DNA from: Arthrobacter sp. StoSoilB19
GTDB taxonomy: Bacteria; Actinomycetota; Actinomycetes; Actinomycetales; Micrococcaceae
DNA length: 64,000 bases
Direction of reading: 5' to 3'
NCBI RefSeq assembly: GCF_019977275.1
Contig: NZ_AP024650.1
Span: forward strand, 4,154,001-4,218,000
In this document: positions 12,320-20,691 of the stretch, in pieces
Numbering within the stretch: position 1 is the stretch's first letter
Layout: each line of letters begins with the position of its first letter
Translations under genes and position numbers: made by a program
Notes under the pieces: generated by a model
Seen by the model: the letters and a program-made list of their open reading frames with translations, nothing else
The model's database searches: none
Told to the model about the DNA's origin: nothing

Positions 12320-14563
12320 TTATGGCGTCCGGGACCCGCTGTCCGTCTGCATTCCTCCGTAAACCGGACGGAACTCCCAGGTGTAGGAGCCGTCCGCTTT
12401 CAGGCTCATCCTCAGGTGGCCCCAGGTATCACTGAACTTCCGCTGGACGTAGGCCGGGTTGCTCGCGAACGATCGGAGGCCGATACCGCCGGTGGACACC
12501 TGGAACTGCTGCATGCCGTCGGGGACGCATTGGTCGGCGTTGTTCACCGGGCAGGTCCGCTCATAGTTGTGCTGGGACCCGGACAGCAGGACTTTCACCC
12601 GGTTGTTCCAGAACATGTCGATCCAGGGCTTCGCCTGGGTGAAGCGCGTGTGGCTGGATGTGTCGGACGTGAAATACGGGTCGTGGTAGACGGCCGCCAG
12701 ATGCTTCCCCGCGGCCTTGGCCGCCTTCAGGTCAGCGTCCATTTCGGCGGTCATCGCCTGCGCCCGGGCCACGTTGTAGCGCCATGTGGCCGTGGGCGCC
12801 ACCAGGATATGCCAGTTCCCCTTATCGAACGAATACCACTCCAGCGCATCCTGGAACCGGCCCAGAGTGGTGCTGGTAGCGGACTTGGTGGTGTTGACGC
12901 ACTGGCCGTCCATGAACCGGTCCACGTCATCGTTCACACCCGGCTCCACATCGTGGTTGGGGCCCGTGGTCCAGTACGTCTTGGCTTTCAACCCGCCCCA
13001 CAGCGTGTTCCACGCTCCAAGCGCCGAGCAGGTCCCCTTGTCGTACTGGAAGTCGCCGATGGCAAGGAAATTATCCAACGAACCGTCGTTGAGGCCGCTG
13101 ATGATGCTGGCGGCGTTCTTGCCGGACGCCGAACTCGTGGACGTATTTCCTGACGGGTTCATGTCGCCAACAGCGGCGAACTCGAAGGAATCACCCGCCG
13201 GCGGCGTGGTAGGCACCGGGGTTGGAGTCGGGGTGGGGGTTGGAGTCGGGGTGGGGCTCGTCCCGCCGGCGGCCGGGTAGACACGTATCCAGTCCACGCG
13301 CATTTCCGCAGCACCGTCAGCAGTGGAATCAGGGAACCAGTCCAGTTGCAGCGTCTGGTGCATACTGCCCGGAGGCTGGTGGGTGGGGTCGGTGTCCTCG
13401 AACCACTTCACGCCATCCACGTATCCGACCATCCCGGCGGGGGACCAGTCCACTGCGTAGTTGTGGAACTGGGTCACGTCCAGCGTCTTGCTGGCCCTGG
13501 TCTGGGAGTTGCTGCAGGAGAAGTGCTGGAAGAAGTTGATCACGTTCCAGGCGCCCGTTGTTTCCGCGTAATCCACTTCGCCGTCGCAAGGCCAGTTTCC
13601 GCTGTCCGGCCACAGGATCGAAACCATATGGTACTCATTGTCGCCCGACCCGGCGGCGCGGACTTCCCACCGCCCGTACTTTTGTTTGGCGAACTTCGCG
13701 GACATCCCGGCAGTGGTCCCGTCCGGGGTCCCGCTCATGACCATCTTGGAACCGTCCACTGTTACCTGCTGCGGGCTGCGGATGCCTTGGCCGGCGTGCC
13801 CTGCGCTGTTGTACACGCTCCATTTGGTAGCGTCCGGGGCTCCGGTGTAGTTGAACTCGTCCCCGGCCACAGGTGCGCCCCAGTTCTGCGTGGCAGCAGC
13901 CTGGACTCCGCCCGCATCAACGGGAGCGGGCGCAGGGGTGGAGGTAGGGGTGGGGGTTGGCGTCGGGGCGGGGCTTGTCACCACGGCGTCAGCGGCGGTG
14001 GTGACCACCAGCTTTGGGCGGAGTGCCGCGTCCAGGGCCTGGTTCGATTTGAAGCCCAGCCATTTCTGCGCGCTGGATTCGAGCCGGAAGTTCTGCTCGC
14101 CGCCGGCGGCGCCGACGCCCTTGGTAACGTCCCATTCCACCCAGGCCCCCGTGGCGAACCCGCCGGTCTTGGCCAGCCAACTCCCGCGGGCCGGTGCGTT
14201 GTTCCAGGTGACGCCCGTTTCGGCCCATGTGCCGCCGGTGGTGTAAACGTCCACAAACTCGGTCGACGTTGCCGCCGCCTCAGAATATGCCCGCAGCTTT
14301 GCCGAGACGACGTGTTCCCCGGCGGGGACCTGGACGTTGAACCGCAGGAGACTGCTCCGCGAGATGCTTGTCCGGCCCTCCGTGGACCAACGCACACTGG
14401 TCCCGAAGTTCTCCGTTGGCCGGTCGGCCTGGACATAACTGTCGGCGGTCGGCGCGAATGTCAGCGCTCCCACCGCGTTCGCCACGCTGCCCACTACGGC
14501 AAGTGAGGCGAGCATGACTAAGAGTGTCAGGACGGAAACAGCTGGCCGCAGGATAGTTTTCAT
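12320..14563 (-). CDS. secreted DNRLRE-GH16-metallophosphatase fusion protein
   Basis: 747 residues. Signal peptide 1-30. Residues 33-190 resemble the DNRLRE (CBM96-like) module. A Pro/Thr linker (198-215) leads to a family 16 glycoside hydrolase (226-432) with the intact catalytic motif ExDxxE as E329, D331 and E334. A second Pro/Thr linker (436-455) leads to a purple-acid-phosphatase-like domain (458-747): GDMN (D467), GDFQYD, GPNHD (537) and GSQHNYER (662-669). In the last motif the usual GHxH is GSxH, and DxH at the start is DxN, so two metal ligands differ from the family norm. GH16 enzymes cleave beta-glucans, agars or related polymers; the phosphatase substrate is unknown. A GTGTCACA/TGTGACAC palindrome lies 46 nt upstream. 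Confidence 0.85.
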   Translation of the reverse strand: MKTILRPAVSVLTLLVMLASLAVVGSVANAVGALTFAPTADSYVQADRPTENFGTSVRWSTEGRTSISRSSLLRFNVQVPAGEHVVSAKLRAYSEAAATSTEFVDVYTTGGTWAETGVTWNNAPARGSWLAKTGGFATGAWVEWDVTKGVGAAGGEQNFRLESSAQKWLGFKSNQALDAALRPKLVVTTAADAVVTSPAPTPTPTPTSTPAPAPVDAGGVQAAATQNWGAPVAGDEFNYTGAPDATKWSVYNSAGHAGQGIRSPQQVTVDGSKMVMSGTPDGTTAGMSAKFAKQKYGRWEVRAAGSGDNEYHMVSILWPDSGNWPCDGEVDYAETTGAWNVINFFQHFSCSNSQTRASKTLDVTQFHNYAVDWSPAGMVGYVDGVKWFEDTDPTHQPPGSMHQTLQLDWFPDSTADGAAEMRVDWIRVYPAAGGTSPTPTPTPTPTPTPVPTTPPAGDSFEFAAVGDMNPSGNTSTSSASGKNAASIISGLNDGSLDNFLAIGDFQYDKGTCSALGAWNTLWGGLKAKTYWTTGPNHDVEPGVNDDVDRFMDGQCVNTTKSATSTTLGRFQDALEWYSFDKGNWHILVAPTATWRYNVARAQAMTAEMDADLKAAKAAGKHLAAVYHDPYFTSDTSSHTRFTQAKPWIDMFWNNRVKVLLSGSQHNYERTCPVNNADQCVPDGMQQFQVSTGGIGLRSFASNPAYVQRKFSDTWGHLRMSLKADGSYTWEFRPVYGGMQTDSGSRTP
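13217..13262. repeat. Pro-Thr codon repeat (linker)
   Basis: Tandem repeats of GGGGTTGGAGTC/GGGGTGGGGGTT-like hexamer units encode the PTPTPT linker between the GH16 and phosphatase domains. A shorter similar tract lies near 13930-13975. Such tracts change length easily by slippage. Confidence 0.8.
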
Positions 14564-14608
14564 GGAATGAGACCTTAATGTTCCAGTTGAAATATCCGAA
14601 GCATACGC

Positions 14609-14627
14609 GTGTCACACCCTGTGACAC
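14609..14627. promoter_or_regulatory. palindrome upstream of the GH16 fusion gene
   Basis: GTGTCACA CCC TGTGACAC is a perfect 8-bp inverted repeat with 3-nt spacer, 46 nt before the ATG of the gene at 14563. Next to it (14629-14652) GCAATT...AATTGC forms a second, weaker inverted repeat. Both lie where a repressor of a polysaccharide-degrading enzyme would bind. No local regulator gene is obvious. Confidence 0.55.
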
Positions 14628-14695
14628 AGCAATTTCCTTAATTGGCAATTGCTGAAAATTTGTGTTACTGCGCGGAGGCGCCGAGCGGGCCGGGG

Positions 14696-15766
14696 TTAGC
14701 CTTCGGCTTTGCCCTGCCGCCAGTAACCCATGAAGGCCACCTGTTTCCGGTCCATCCCCACGTCGCGCACCAGGTAGCGCCGCAGGTCCTTGATGACGGC
14801 GGCTTCGCCGGCGATCCAGGCGTAGAAGGGCATGGCGCCGGCGGGCATTCCGGGGTTGCCGGCGGCGCCGATGTCCCCCGTTTCGAGGCGTGCGGGGGTT
14901 TCCCAGAGGATGTCCGTGTCCACGTTGACGTCTTCGGGCTCCCGGCCGGCGCCGCCGCCGTCCGCTTTGATGCCCACCCAGCCCGGCACGGGGACTGCTG
15001 TGCGTACGGCCTCCTGCAGCAGCTGGCCGTGCGGCCGGGAGCGGCCGATGACGGCGCCGCGGGCAAGCCACGTGATCTCGATGTCCGCCGGGGACTGCAG
15101 TTCAAGGAAGTCGCCGGCCTGGGGAACCTCCAGGAGGGCGTGCCCGCTCATGTACGGCGGGAGGGTTTCGAGGATGGCGGAGATGGCGGGGACTGCGGTT
15201 TCGTCACCGGCAAGGAGGATGCGCTGGGCCAGGCCGGGCCGCCATTCGATGCCGGAGTATGTCCCGGCAGTGATGCAGTGGGCGGCACGGTTGTTGGGCC
15301 CGATGATGGTGAGGGCGTCACCGGGTTTGGCCTTCAGGGCCCAGTCCGCGGCCGGCCCGCTGTTGTGCGGCCCGTCCTTATGCATCGCAAAGTCCACGTC
15401 GATCTCCGGATACACCGCGTCCAGCCGCGCCTCACGGACGGTGTAGGTCCGCATCGAGCCGCGCACCTCCGGGTCCATGGCCAGCCAATCCCGATACCAG
15501 CCGGGCTGGCCGGTGTTGACGGCCGGCAGCGGCAGCTGCGAGCCGTCCGGGGCCAGGGACGGAATCAGGAGCTTGATCCGGAGGTCCAGGGTGTGGCCTT
15601 GGACGCCGAAGTCACGCAGCGCGTAGCCACCGAACGTGATCCTGCGGAAGGTGGGGCTGAGCTGCTGGACGGAGGAAACGGTGACCTCAAAGGCGAGACT
15701 CATCGGCTGGGCACTTGCCGGTTGTGCAGTTGCCGTTTGTGTTCGGGCGGTGTCGCGGGTCGTCAT
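14696..15766 (-). CDS. siderophore-interacting protein (FAD ferric-siderophore reductase)
   Basis: 356 residues of the SIP/ViuB family, cytoplasmic flavoproteins that reduce ferric siderophores to release iron. The FAD-binding RTYTVR motif, the central LAGDETAVPAISAIL nucleotide-binding segment and the C-terminal AFMGYWRQG are family hallmarks. It is the last gene of the iron operon and its ATG overlaps the TGA of the ATPase gene (ATGA). The N-terminal 22 residues are Thr/Ala/Gln rich and poorly conserved, so the start could be the internal ATG (MSLAFEV). Confidence 0.92.
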   Translation of the reverse strand: MTTRDTARTQTATAQPASAQPMSLAFEVTVSSVQQLSPTFRRITFGGYALRDFGVQGHTLDLRIKLLIPSLAPDGSQLPLPAVNTGQPGWYRDWLAMDPEVRGSMRTYTVREARLDAVYPEIDVDFAMHKDGPHNSGPAADWALKAKPGDALTIIGPNNRAAHCITAGTYSGIEWRPGLAQRILLAGDETAVPAISAILETLPPYMSGHALLEVPQAGDFLELQSPADIEITWLARGAVIGRSRPHGQLLQEAVRTAVPVPGWVGIKADGGGAGREPEDVNVDTDILWETPARLETGDIGAAGNPGMPAGAMPFYAWIAGEAAVIKDLRRYLVRDVGMDRKQVAFMGYWRQGKAEG

Positions 15767-16584
15767 GGGACGGGCTCCAGTTCGTAGGCAGTGTGGTGGC
15801 GGCCGATGGGGATGATCAGCGGGGTGGCCGAAACGGGGTCCGGGATGACCCGGCTCTCCAGGCCGAAGACGTGGCGGACCAGTCCTTCCGTCACCACCTC
15901 GCGCGGGGACCCCACCGCTGTCACGGTGCCGTCCTTCATGGCGATGATGTGGTCCGCGTAGCGGGCCGCCAGATTGAGGTCGTGCAGGACGATTGCCACG
16001 GTGATACCCCGTCTGCGGTTGAGGTCCGTTACCAGGTCCAGGACCTCCACCTGGTGGGCCAGGTCAAGGTAGGTGGTGGGTTCGTCCAGCAGCAGGACGT
16101 CGGTTTCCTGGGCGAGTGCCATGGCAATCCAGGCCCGCTGCCGCTGGCCGCCGGACAGTTCGTCCACGTCGCGCCCGGCGAGGTCCAGCGTCCCGGTGGC
16201 TTCCAGCGCGCGATGCACGGCGGCGTCGTCCTTGTCACTCCTGCTCCGGAAGAAACCCTGGTGCGGGTAGCGCCCGCGTCCCACCAGGTCTCGGACGGTG
16301 ATGCCGTCCGGGGCGGTGGGGTGCTGGGGAAGCAGGCCGAGGGTCCGGGCCAGTTCACGGGCCGGACGGGTGTGGATGTCCCTGCCGTCCAGGGTCACGG
16401 TGCCGCCGGCGGGCTTCAGGAGCCGGGACAGCCCGCGGAGCAGGGTGGACTTTCCGCACGCGTTGGCACCCACGATCATGGTCACCCTGCCCTCGGGAAT
16501 CCGGACGTTGAGCCCGTCCGCCACACAGCGCTGGCCGTACGTGAGCGTCAGGTCGCGTGCTTCGAGAAGTGCCACGTCAGGCAT
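15763..16584 (-). CDS. iron-siderophore ABC transporter ATPase (FepC/FhuC type)
   Basis: 273 residues. Walker A GANACGKST, Q-loop LLPQHPTAPDG, signature LSGGQRQRAWIAMALAQ, Walker B VLLLDEPTTYLDL and H-loop VLHDLNLAARY are all intact. It powers uptake through the two permease subunits encoded upstream. Start ATG 16584 overlaps the permease stop (ATGCCTGA); the longer frame to 16722 lies inside the permease gene and is not conserved-looking. Confidence 0.95.
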   Translation of the reverse strand: MPDVALLEARDLTLTYGQRCVADGLNVRIPEGRVTMIVGANACGKSTLLRGLSRLLKPAGGTVTLDGRDIHTRPARELARTLGLLPQHPTAPDGITVRDLVGRGRYPHQGFFRSRSDKDDAAVHRALEATGTLDLAGRDVDELSGGQRQRAWIAMALAQETDVLLLDEPTTYLDLAHQVEVLDLVTDLNRRRGITVAIVLHDLNLAARYADHIIAMKDGTVTAVGSPREVVTEGLVRHVFGLESRVIPDPVSATPLIIPIGRHHTAYELEPVP

Positions 16585-17608
16585 CCTTTCGGTTGGCCGT
16601 GACCAGGAGCCACAGCAGGAAGGGGGCGCCGAGCGCGCCGGTGACAACACCCACCGGCAGGACGGTGCCGTCCAGGAACAGGGGGGCCAGGTTGGCGGCG
16701 ACATAGTCTGCCGCCAGGACAATCAGGGCGCCCACCAGGGCCGACGCCGGCAGGCTGGCCTTGCCGGCGAAGCGGCGGGCGATGGGAGCGGCCAGGAAGG
16801 CGACGAACGACACCGGCCCTGCGGCCGCCGTCGCCACTGCCGCCAGGGATACCGCAATGGCCACCAGCGCCAGGCGTGCGGCATTGACGCGGACCCCCAG
16901 CCCGGCCGCGGCATCATCACCCAGTTCCAGGATGCGGAGCGGACCGGCGATGAGCACAACGGCGGGAACCAGCACCGCGAGCGCCAGGAACAGGACGCCG
17001 GCCCGGTCCCAGTTGGCGGAGTTCAGGGATCCATTGAGCCAGACCAGGACGTCGGCGGCAGTGCGGATGTCAGCGCGGGCCATCAGGAAGCTGACCACTG
17101 CGTGCAGGGCGGCAGCGATCCCGACGCCGGCAAGGACCAGCCGGTTTCCGGCGGCGCTCCCCCGGCCTGCCCTGCGGGTGGCACCGCCGCTGGAGATCGC
17201 ATGGATCAGGCCTGCCACGGCCAGTGCACCCGCCAGCGCCGCCCCGGAAACCAGCGCACCGGAGGCGCCGAAGATGACAATCGCAACCACCGCCGCCGCG
17301 CTGGCCCCGGAGCTGATGCCGATGACGTCGGGGCTGGCCAGGGGGTTCCGCAGCATGGTCTGGAACAGGGCGCCGGCCAGCCCGAAGGCAGTCCCGGTCA
17401 TGGTGCCGATGACGGCCCGCGGAAGCTTGTTCTCCATCACGATGAAGCTGGCGCCCGGAATCCTGGCGCCGCCCGTCACATGGTTGAAGACGATGGCGAA
17501 GAAGTCCGGAACGGTCACCGTGTAGCTGCCCAGCAGGACGGATACGAAAAACAGGAGCACGACGGCGGCGCCCAGCACGGCGGTCCGGTTGCCGGCCCCC
17601 TTGGCCAT
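16577..17608 (-). CDS. iron-siderophore ABC transporter permease, FecCD type (2)
   Basis: About 343 residues, hydrophobic, with multiple membrane segments. The FecCD family landmarks are NKLPRAVIGTMTGTAFGLAGALFQ, MLRNPLASPDVIGISSGAS and a Gly-rich C-terminal PVSFVAFLAAPIARRF coupling segment. ATG 17608 overlaps the upstream permease stop (TGATG), so it was chosen over the ATG at 17644. It pairs with the preceding permease as a heterodimer. Confidence 0.93.
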   Translation of the reverse strand: MAKGAGNRTAVLGAAVVLLFFVSVLLGSYTVTVPDFFAIVFNHVTGGARIPGASFIVMENKLPRAVIGTMTGTAFGLAGALFQTMLRNPLASPDVIGISSGASAAAVVAIVIFGASGALVSGAALAGALAVAGLIHAISSGGATRRAGRGSAAGNRLVLAGVGIAAALHAVVSFLMARADIRTAADVLVWLNGSLNSANWDRAGVLFLALAVLVPAVVLIAGPLRILELGDDAAAGLGVRVNAARLALVAIAVSLAAVATAAAGPVSFVAFLAAPIARRFAGKASLPASALVGALIVLAADYVAANLAPLFLDGTVLPVGVVTGALGAPFLLWLLVTANRKDA

Positions 17609-18687
17609 CACAGCCCGGCCCCCTTTCCGCGGCGGATCAGCCACACGAACACCGGCGCACCGATGAGGGCGGTCATGATGCCGGCCGGGACTTCGCCCGG
17701 CGGCAGCACCACCCGCCCAAGAATGTCGGCGGCCAGGAGCAGGACCGGAGCCGCCACCAGGGAGAAGGCCAGGATCCAGCGGTAGTCGGGCCCGGTGAGG
17801 ACACGCACGGCATGCGGTACCACCAGGCCCACAAAGCCGATGGGGCCCGCCAATGCCGTGGCGGTGCCGCAGAGCAGGACGATGCCCAGGGCCACCAGGG
17901 CCCGCGAGGGCCCGACGCGCCGGCCAAGCCCCCGCGCGATGTCGTCCCCCAGCGCCAGGCTGTTGAGGGTGCGGCCGGCCAGGAGCACGATGAGCGCACC
18001 GGCGGCCAGGATCGGCAGGCCGGGCAGGAGTACGGTCCAGTCACGGCCCGCGATGCCGCCCACCTGCCAAAAGCGGAACCTGTCCAGGGTGTCCTGGCTG
18101 GAGACCAGGATGATGTTCATGAGCGAGGACAGTCCGGCGCTGAGCGCGGCTCCGGCCAGCGCGAGCTTGACCGGGGTGGCTCCCTCCCTGCCCAGCGAGG
18201 CGATGAGGTATACCACCACTGCGGCAGCAGCGGCCCCAATCAAGGCGAACCAAACGTAGCCGGAGAAGGTGGCCACACCGAAGATGTAAATGCCGGCGAC
18301 CACCGCCAGGGCGGCTCCGGCGTTGACGCCAAGAATGCCGGGGTCGGCCAGCGGATTGCGGGCAACTCCCTGCATCGCGGCCCCGGCCAGGCCCAGCGCG
18401 CCGCCGGCCAGCAGGCCCAGGACCGTGCGCGGAATGCGGGCCAGCACCACGGCATGGTCACCGTTGGCGGGATCGAACGCGGAAAGGGCCTGCCATACCG
18501 TCGCAAGGGGAACCTCCCGTGCCCCTACGGCCAGCGATGCCCCGGCCACCAGCACCAGCACGACGACGGCGCCGGCCAGCCAGGCGGCTCGCGTTCCCGG
18601 CGCATCACCGCAGACGGGAGCAGCGGCTGCCCCGGCCCGCACCTGGGCGCCCGTGCCGGCGGCCGGACGTACCGTCGTCGTACCCAT
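17608..18687 (-). CDS. iron-siderophore ABC transporter permease, FecCD type (1)
   Basis: 359 residues with a Cys-containing soluble N-terminus (about 35 residues) and then multiple membrane helices. IPRTVLGLLAGGALGLAGAAMQG, RNPLADPGILGVNAGA and GPIGFVGLVVPHAVR are typical FecCD motifs. It lies 13 nt downstream of the binding-protein gene and is coupled to the second permease by a TGATG overlap. Confidence 0.93.
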   Translation of the reverse strand: MGTTTVRPAAGTGAQVRAGAAAAPVCGDAPGTRAAWLAGAVVVLVLVAGASLAVGAREVPLATVWQALSAFDPANGDHAVVLARIPRTVLGLLAGGALGLAGAAMQGVARNPLADPGILGVNAGAALAVVAGIYIFGVATFSGYVWFALIGAAAAAVVVYLIASLGREGATPVKLALAGAALSAGLSSLMNIILVSSQDTLDRFRFWQVGGIAGRDWTVLLPGLPILAAGALIVLLAGRTLNSLALGDDIARGLGRRVGPSRALVALGIVLLCGTATALAGPIGFVGLVVPHAVRVLTGPDYRWILAFSLVAAPVLLLAADILGRVVLPPGEVPAGIMTALIGAPVFVWLIRRGKGAGL

Positions 18688-18700
18688 GAAGGCGCGGCCC

Positions 18701-19789
18701 CTACTTCACTGCATCCGCCGCCGTGGCCAACTGCGGCAGGAACGTATCCAGCGACCACGGCAGGCTCAGCGGCGACGACGCCGAGATGGACAGGGTCAGG
18801 GTGTTGTCCTGGTCGGCCACCAGGGCGCCCTTCCTGATGGCCGGGATCTGCCCGAGCAGCGGATCAGCCTTGATGGCCTCCGCGGTGGACGCGTCGGGAA
18901 CCCAGGTGACGAAGATGTCCGACTGCAGTTCGTTCGCCTTCTCGGCGGACCAGGAAAGGTAGAACTCCTTGGAACCCTTGGAGTTCTCCGCGACCACATG
19001 GGCCAGGGTCATGCCGATTTCGGTGAGGAAGCGGGGACGGTTGTCGTTGGCGGTGTAGACGTTGACGCCGTCACCCCGGGCGGGCTCCAGGTTGCCGTAG
19101 ATAAAGCTCTTGCCCTGGATCTGCGGGTACTGGGAGACCTTGTCCTTAACGGTGGCCTCGGTGTCGGAGACGAGCTTGGCCGCTTCCGCTTCCTTGCCCA
19201 GGGCCTTGCCGATGATGGTGGTGGAGTCCTGCCACGAGGTTCCGTAGGCCACTTCCGGGTGCGCCACCACGGGAGCGATTTCGCTGAGCTTCCTGTAGTC
19301 CTCCTCGGTGAGGCCGGAGTAGGCGGCGAGGATGACGTCCGGGGCGAGCCTGGCGATTTCCGTGAAGTTGATGCCGTCCGCCTCCGAGTACTGGACGGGG
19401 GCCTTGGCCGATCCGAATCCGGCCCCCAGCTTTTCGAGCGCCGCGTCCTTCCAGGGGGTGGACCCCTTGTCATTGCCACCCCACTCGTTCCTGGGGATAC
19501 CGACGGGCACCACGCCGAGGGCAATCGCGACGTCGTCGTTCACCCATGAAACCGTCGCCACGCGCGCGGGCTGCTTCTCGATGGTGGTTTGGCCGAATGC
19601 ATGGCCGATGGTCACCGGGAACTGGGTGCTGCTGCCGGTGCCGCCCGTGCCAGCCACTGAAGAGGCCGGACCCGTGCTGCAGGCGGACAGGGTCAAGGCT
19701 GCCGCGGCGAGCACCGCAGCCGCCTTGCCGGCGGAAGAGAAAAGCGTCCGGCGGGTGGAGAGAGGGCCGGAAAAGAGGGGGGATGTCAC
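18701..19789 (-). CDS. iron-siderophore substrate-binding lipoprotein (FepB/FhuD type)
   Basis: 362 residues. Lipoprotein signal with lipobox LSAC (cysteine near residue 37), preceded by a twin-arginine-like STRRTLFSS segment. The class III periplasmic-binding fold is indicated by PARVATVSW, LAPDVILAAYSGLTEEDYRKLSEIAPVVAHP and the DTFLPQL end. It captures a ferric siderophore outside the membrane and hands it to the FecCD permeases. First gene of the five-gene operon and preceded by an IdeR/DtxR-type box, so iron-repressed expression is expected. The exact siderophore cannot be told. Confidence 0.93.
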   Translation of the reverse strand: MTSPLFSGPLSTRRTLFSSAGKAAAVLAAAALTLSACSTGPASSVAGTGGTGSSTQFPVTIGHAFGQTTIEKQPARVATVSWVNDDVAIALGVVPVGIPRNEWGGNDKGSTPWKDAALEKLGAGFGSAKAPVQYSEADGINFTEIARLAPDVILAAYSGLTEEDYRKLSEIAPVVAHPEVAYGTSWQDSTTIIGKALGKEAEAAKLVSDTEATVKDKVSQYPQIQGKSFIYGNLEPARGDGVNVYTANDNRPRFLTEIGMTLAHVVAENSKGSKEFYLSWSAEKANELQSDIFVTWVPDASTAEAIKADPLLGQIPAIRKGALVADQDNTLTLSISASSPLSLPWSLDTFLPQLATAADAVK

Positions 19790-19818
19790 GGGGCTCCTTG
19801 GATCAAGCTGCTGGAAAC

Positions 19819-19837
19819 TTAAGTAAGGCTAACCTAT
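19819..19837. promoter_or_regulatory. IdeR/DtxR-type iron box
   Basis: TTAAGTAAGGCTAACCTAT matches the IdeR consensus TTAGGTTAGGCTAACCTAA at 16 of 19 positions. It sits 30 nt upstream of the binding-lipoprotein start, overlapping the expected promoter. Binding of Fe-loaded repressor would shut off the siderophore operon. Confidence 0.85.
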
Positions 19838-19860
19838 GTAAGTGTCGATTACGCAACGTT

Positions 19861-19889
19861 TTTGTCACCTAATCCCGCAACGTGACAAA
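19861..19889. promoter_or_regulatory. TTTGTCAC/GTGACAAA inverted repeat
   Basis: Perfect 8-bp arms separated by 13 nt in the 353-nt region between the divergent siderophore operon and the FBP gene. It may be a second operator or a hairpin. The remainder of 19890-20142 shows nothing I can assign. Confidence 0.4.
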
Positions 19890-20142
19890 GGCCACATCCG
19901 CCATCAGGTTCTTGGACAGGGCGGGGCACATTTGGCAGGATTGCCTTGCCGGCAGGGCACCCTTACCAGGGCACGCTGAACAGAAACGGAACAACGGGAA
20001 CAATGCGCATGCAAAAGGTCGTTCCGGCCGCCGCTGCCATGGGAAGCGGGGTGGCCGCTTTGGCCTGCTCCGCGGAGACTGACTGACTCCCCTGTCACCC
20101 CGGCCCGGCTTAGGGCCGCCCACCCTTTACGAAAGTTCAGCC

Positions 20143-20637
20143 ATGCAATCAGTCACGCCCCAACAAATCCGTTCATCCTTCGTCAACGCCAGCCGCTCAG
20201 AAGCAGCCAAGCTGACACTGCCCAGGAACTTCGACGCCCTGGACTGGGACAGCCTGGAGTTCCTGGGCTGGCGCGATGAAAAGATGCCGCTGCGCGGGTA
20301 CTTGGTGGTTCCCGGCCCCAAGGGCCTCACGGGCATCCTGCTCCGGGCGCCCGAAGGAGGAGCCAGGAAGAACCGCTCGGTATTGTGCGAACTGTGCCGG
20401 GATGTGTTCTCGAAGGAGGACGTGCTCCTTTGGGTCGCAAGGCGCGCAGGCCAGTCAGGACGCGACGGCAACACCGTGGGGACCCTGATCTGCGCCGACT
20501 TCCTGTGTTGTGGCAACGTCCGCAAGGAACCGCCGGCCAACGAGATCAACCCCGATCCGGCGGCCGTCGTGGTACGCCAGATCCAGGGCCTGCAGGACCG
20601 CACCGCGCAGTTCCTGGCCCGCGTGCAGAATAAGTAG
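20143..20637 (+). CDS. FBP-type zinc-finger protein (FusB/C-like EF-G binding)
   Basis: 164 residues. The C-terminal half has the treble-clef cysteines CELC...C..CC and matches the pattern of the FBP C-terminal domain family, which includes FusB/FusC proteins that bind elongation factor G and free it from stalled ribosomes. Residues about 25-75 (RNFDALDWDSLEFLGWRDEK) are typical of the actinobacterial versions. Whether this one confers fusidic acid tolerance or is simply a ribosome-recycling factor cannot be told. Monocistronic; a shared terminator follows. Confidence 0.75.
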   Translation: MQSVTPQQIRSSFVNASRSEAAKLTLPRNFDALDWDSLEFLGWRDEKMPLRGYLVVPGPKGLTGILLRAPEGGARKNRSVLCELCRDVFSKEDVLLWVARRAGQSGRDGNTVGTLICADFLCCGNVRKEPPANEINPDPAAVVVRQIQGLQDRTAQFLARVQNK

Positions 20638-20646
20638 GCGGTCAGC

Positions 20647-20682
20647 GGAAGCCCTCCATCACTCCGGTGACGGAGGGCTTCC
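20647..20682. terminator. bidirectional terminator
   Basis: GGAAGCCCTCC...GGAGGGCTTCC with an inner TCAC/GTGA pairing forms a long GC-rich hairpin between two convergent genes (stops at 20637 and 20692). The T tract is short on both sides. Confidence 0.75.
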
Positions 20683-20691
20683 CCGTGTGCC

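Noticed and set aside
13346..14506. 386-codon plus-strand open frame
   Set aside because: Antisense of the GH16 fusion gene, which has clear domains and a signal peptide.
12320..14563. Frameshift joining two separate genes
   Set aside because: Frame is continuous through two Pro/Thr linkers and the domain borders are clean, so a true fusion is more likely.
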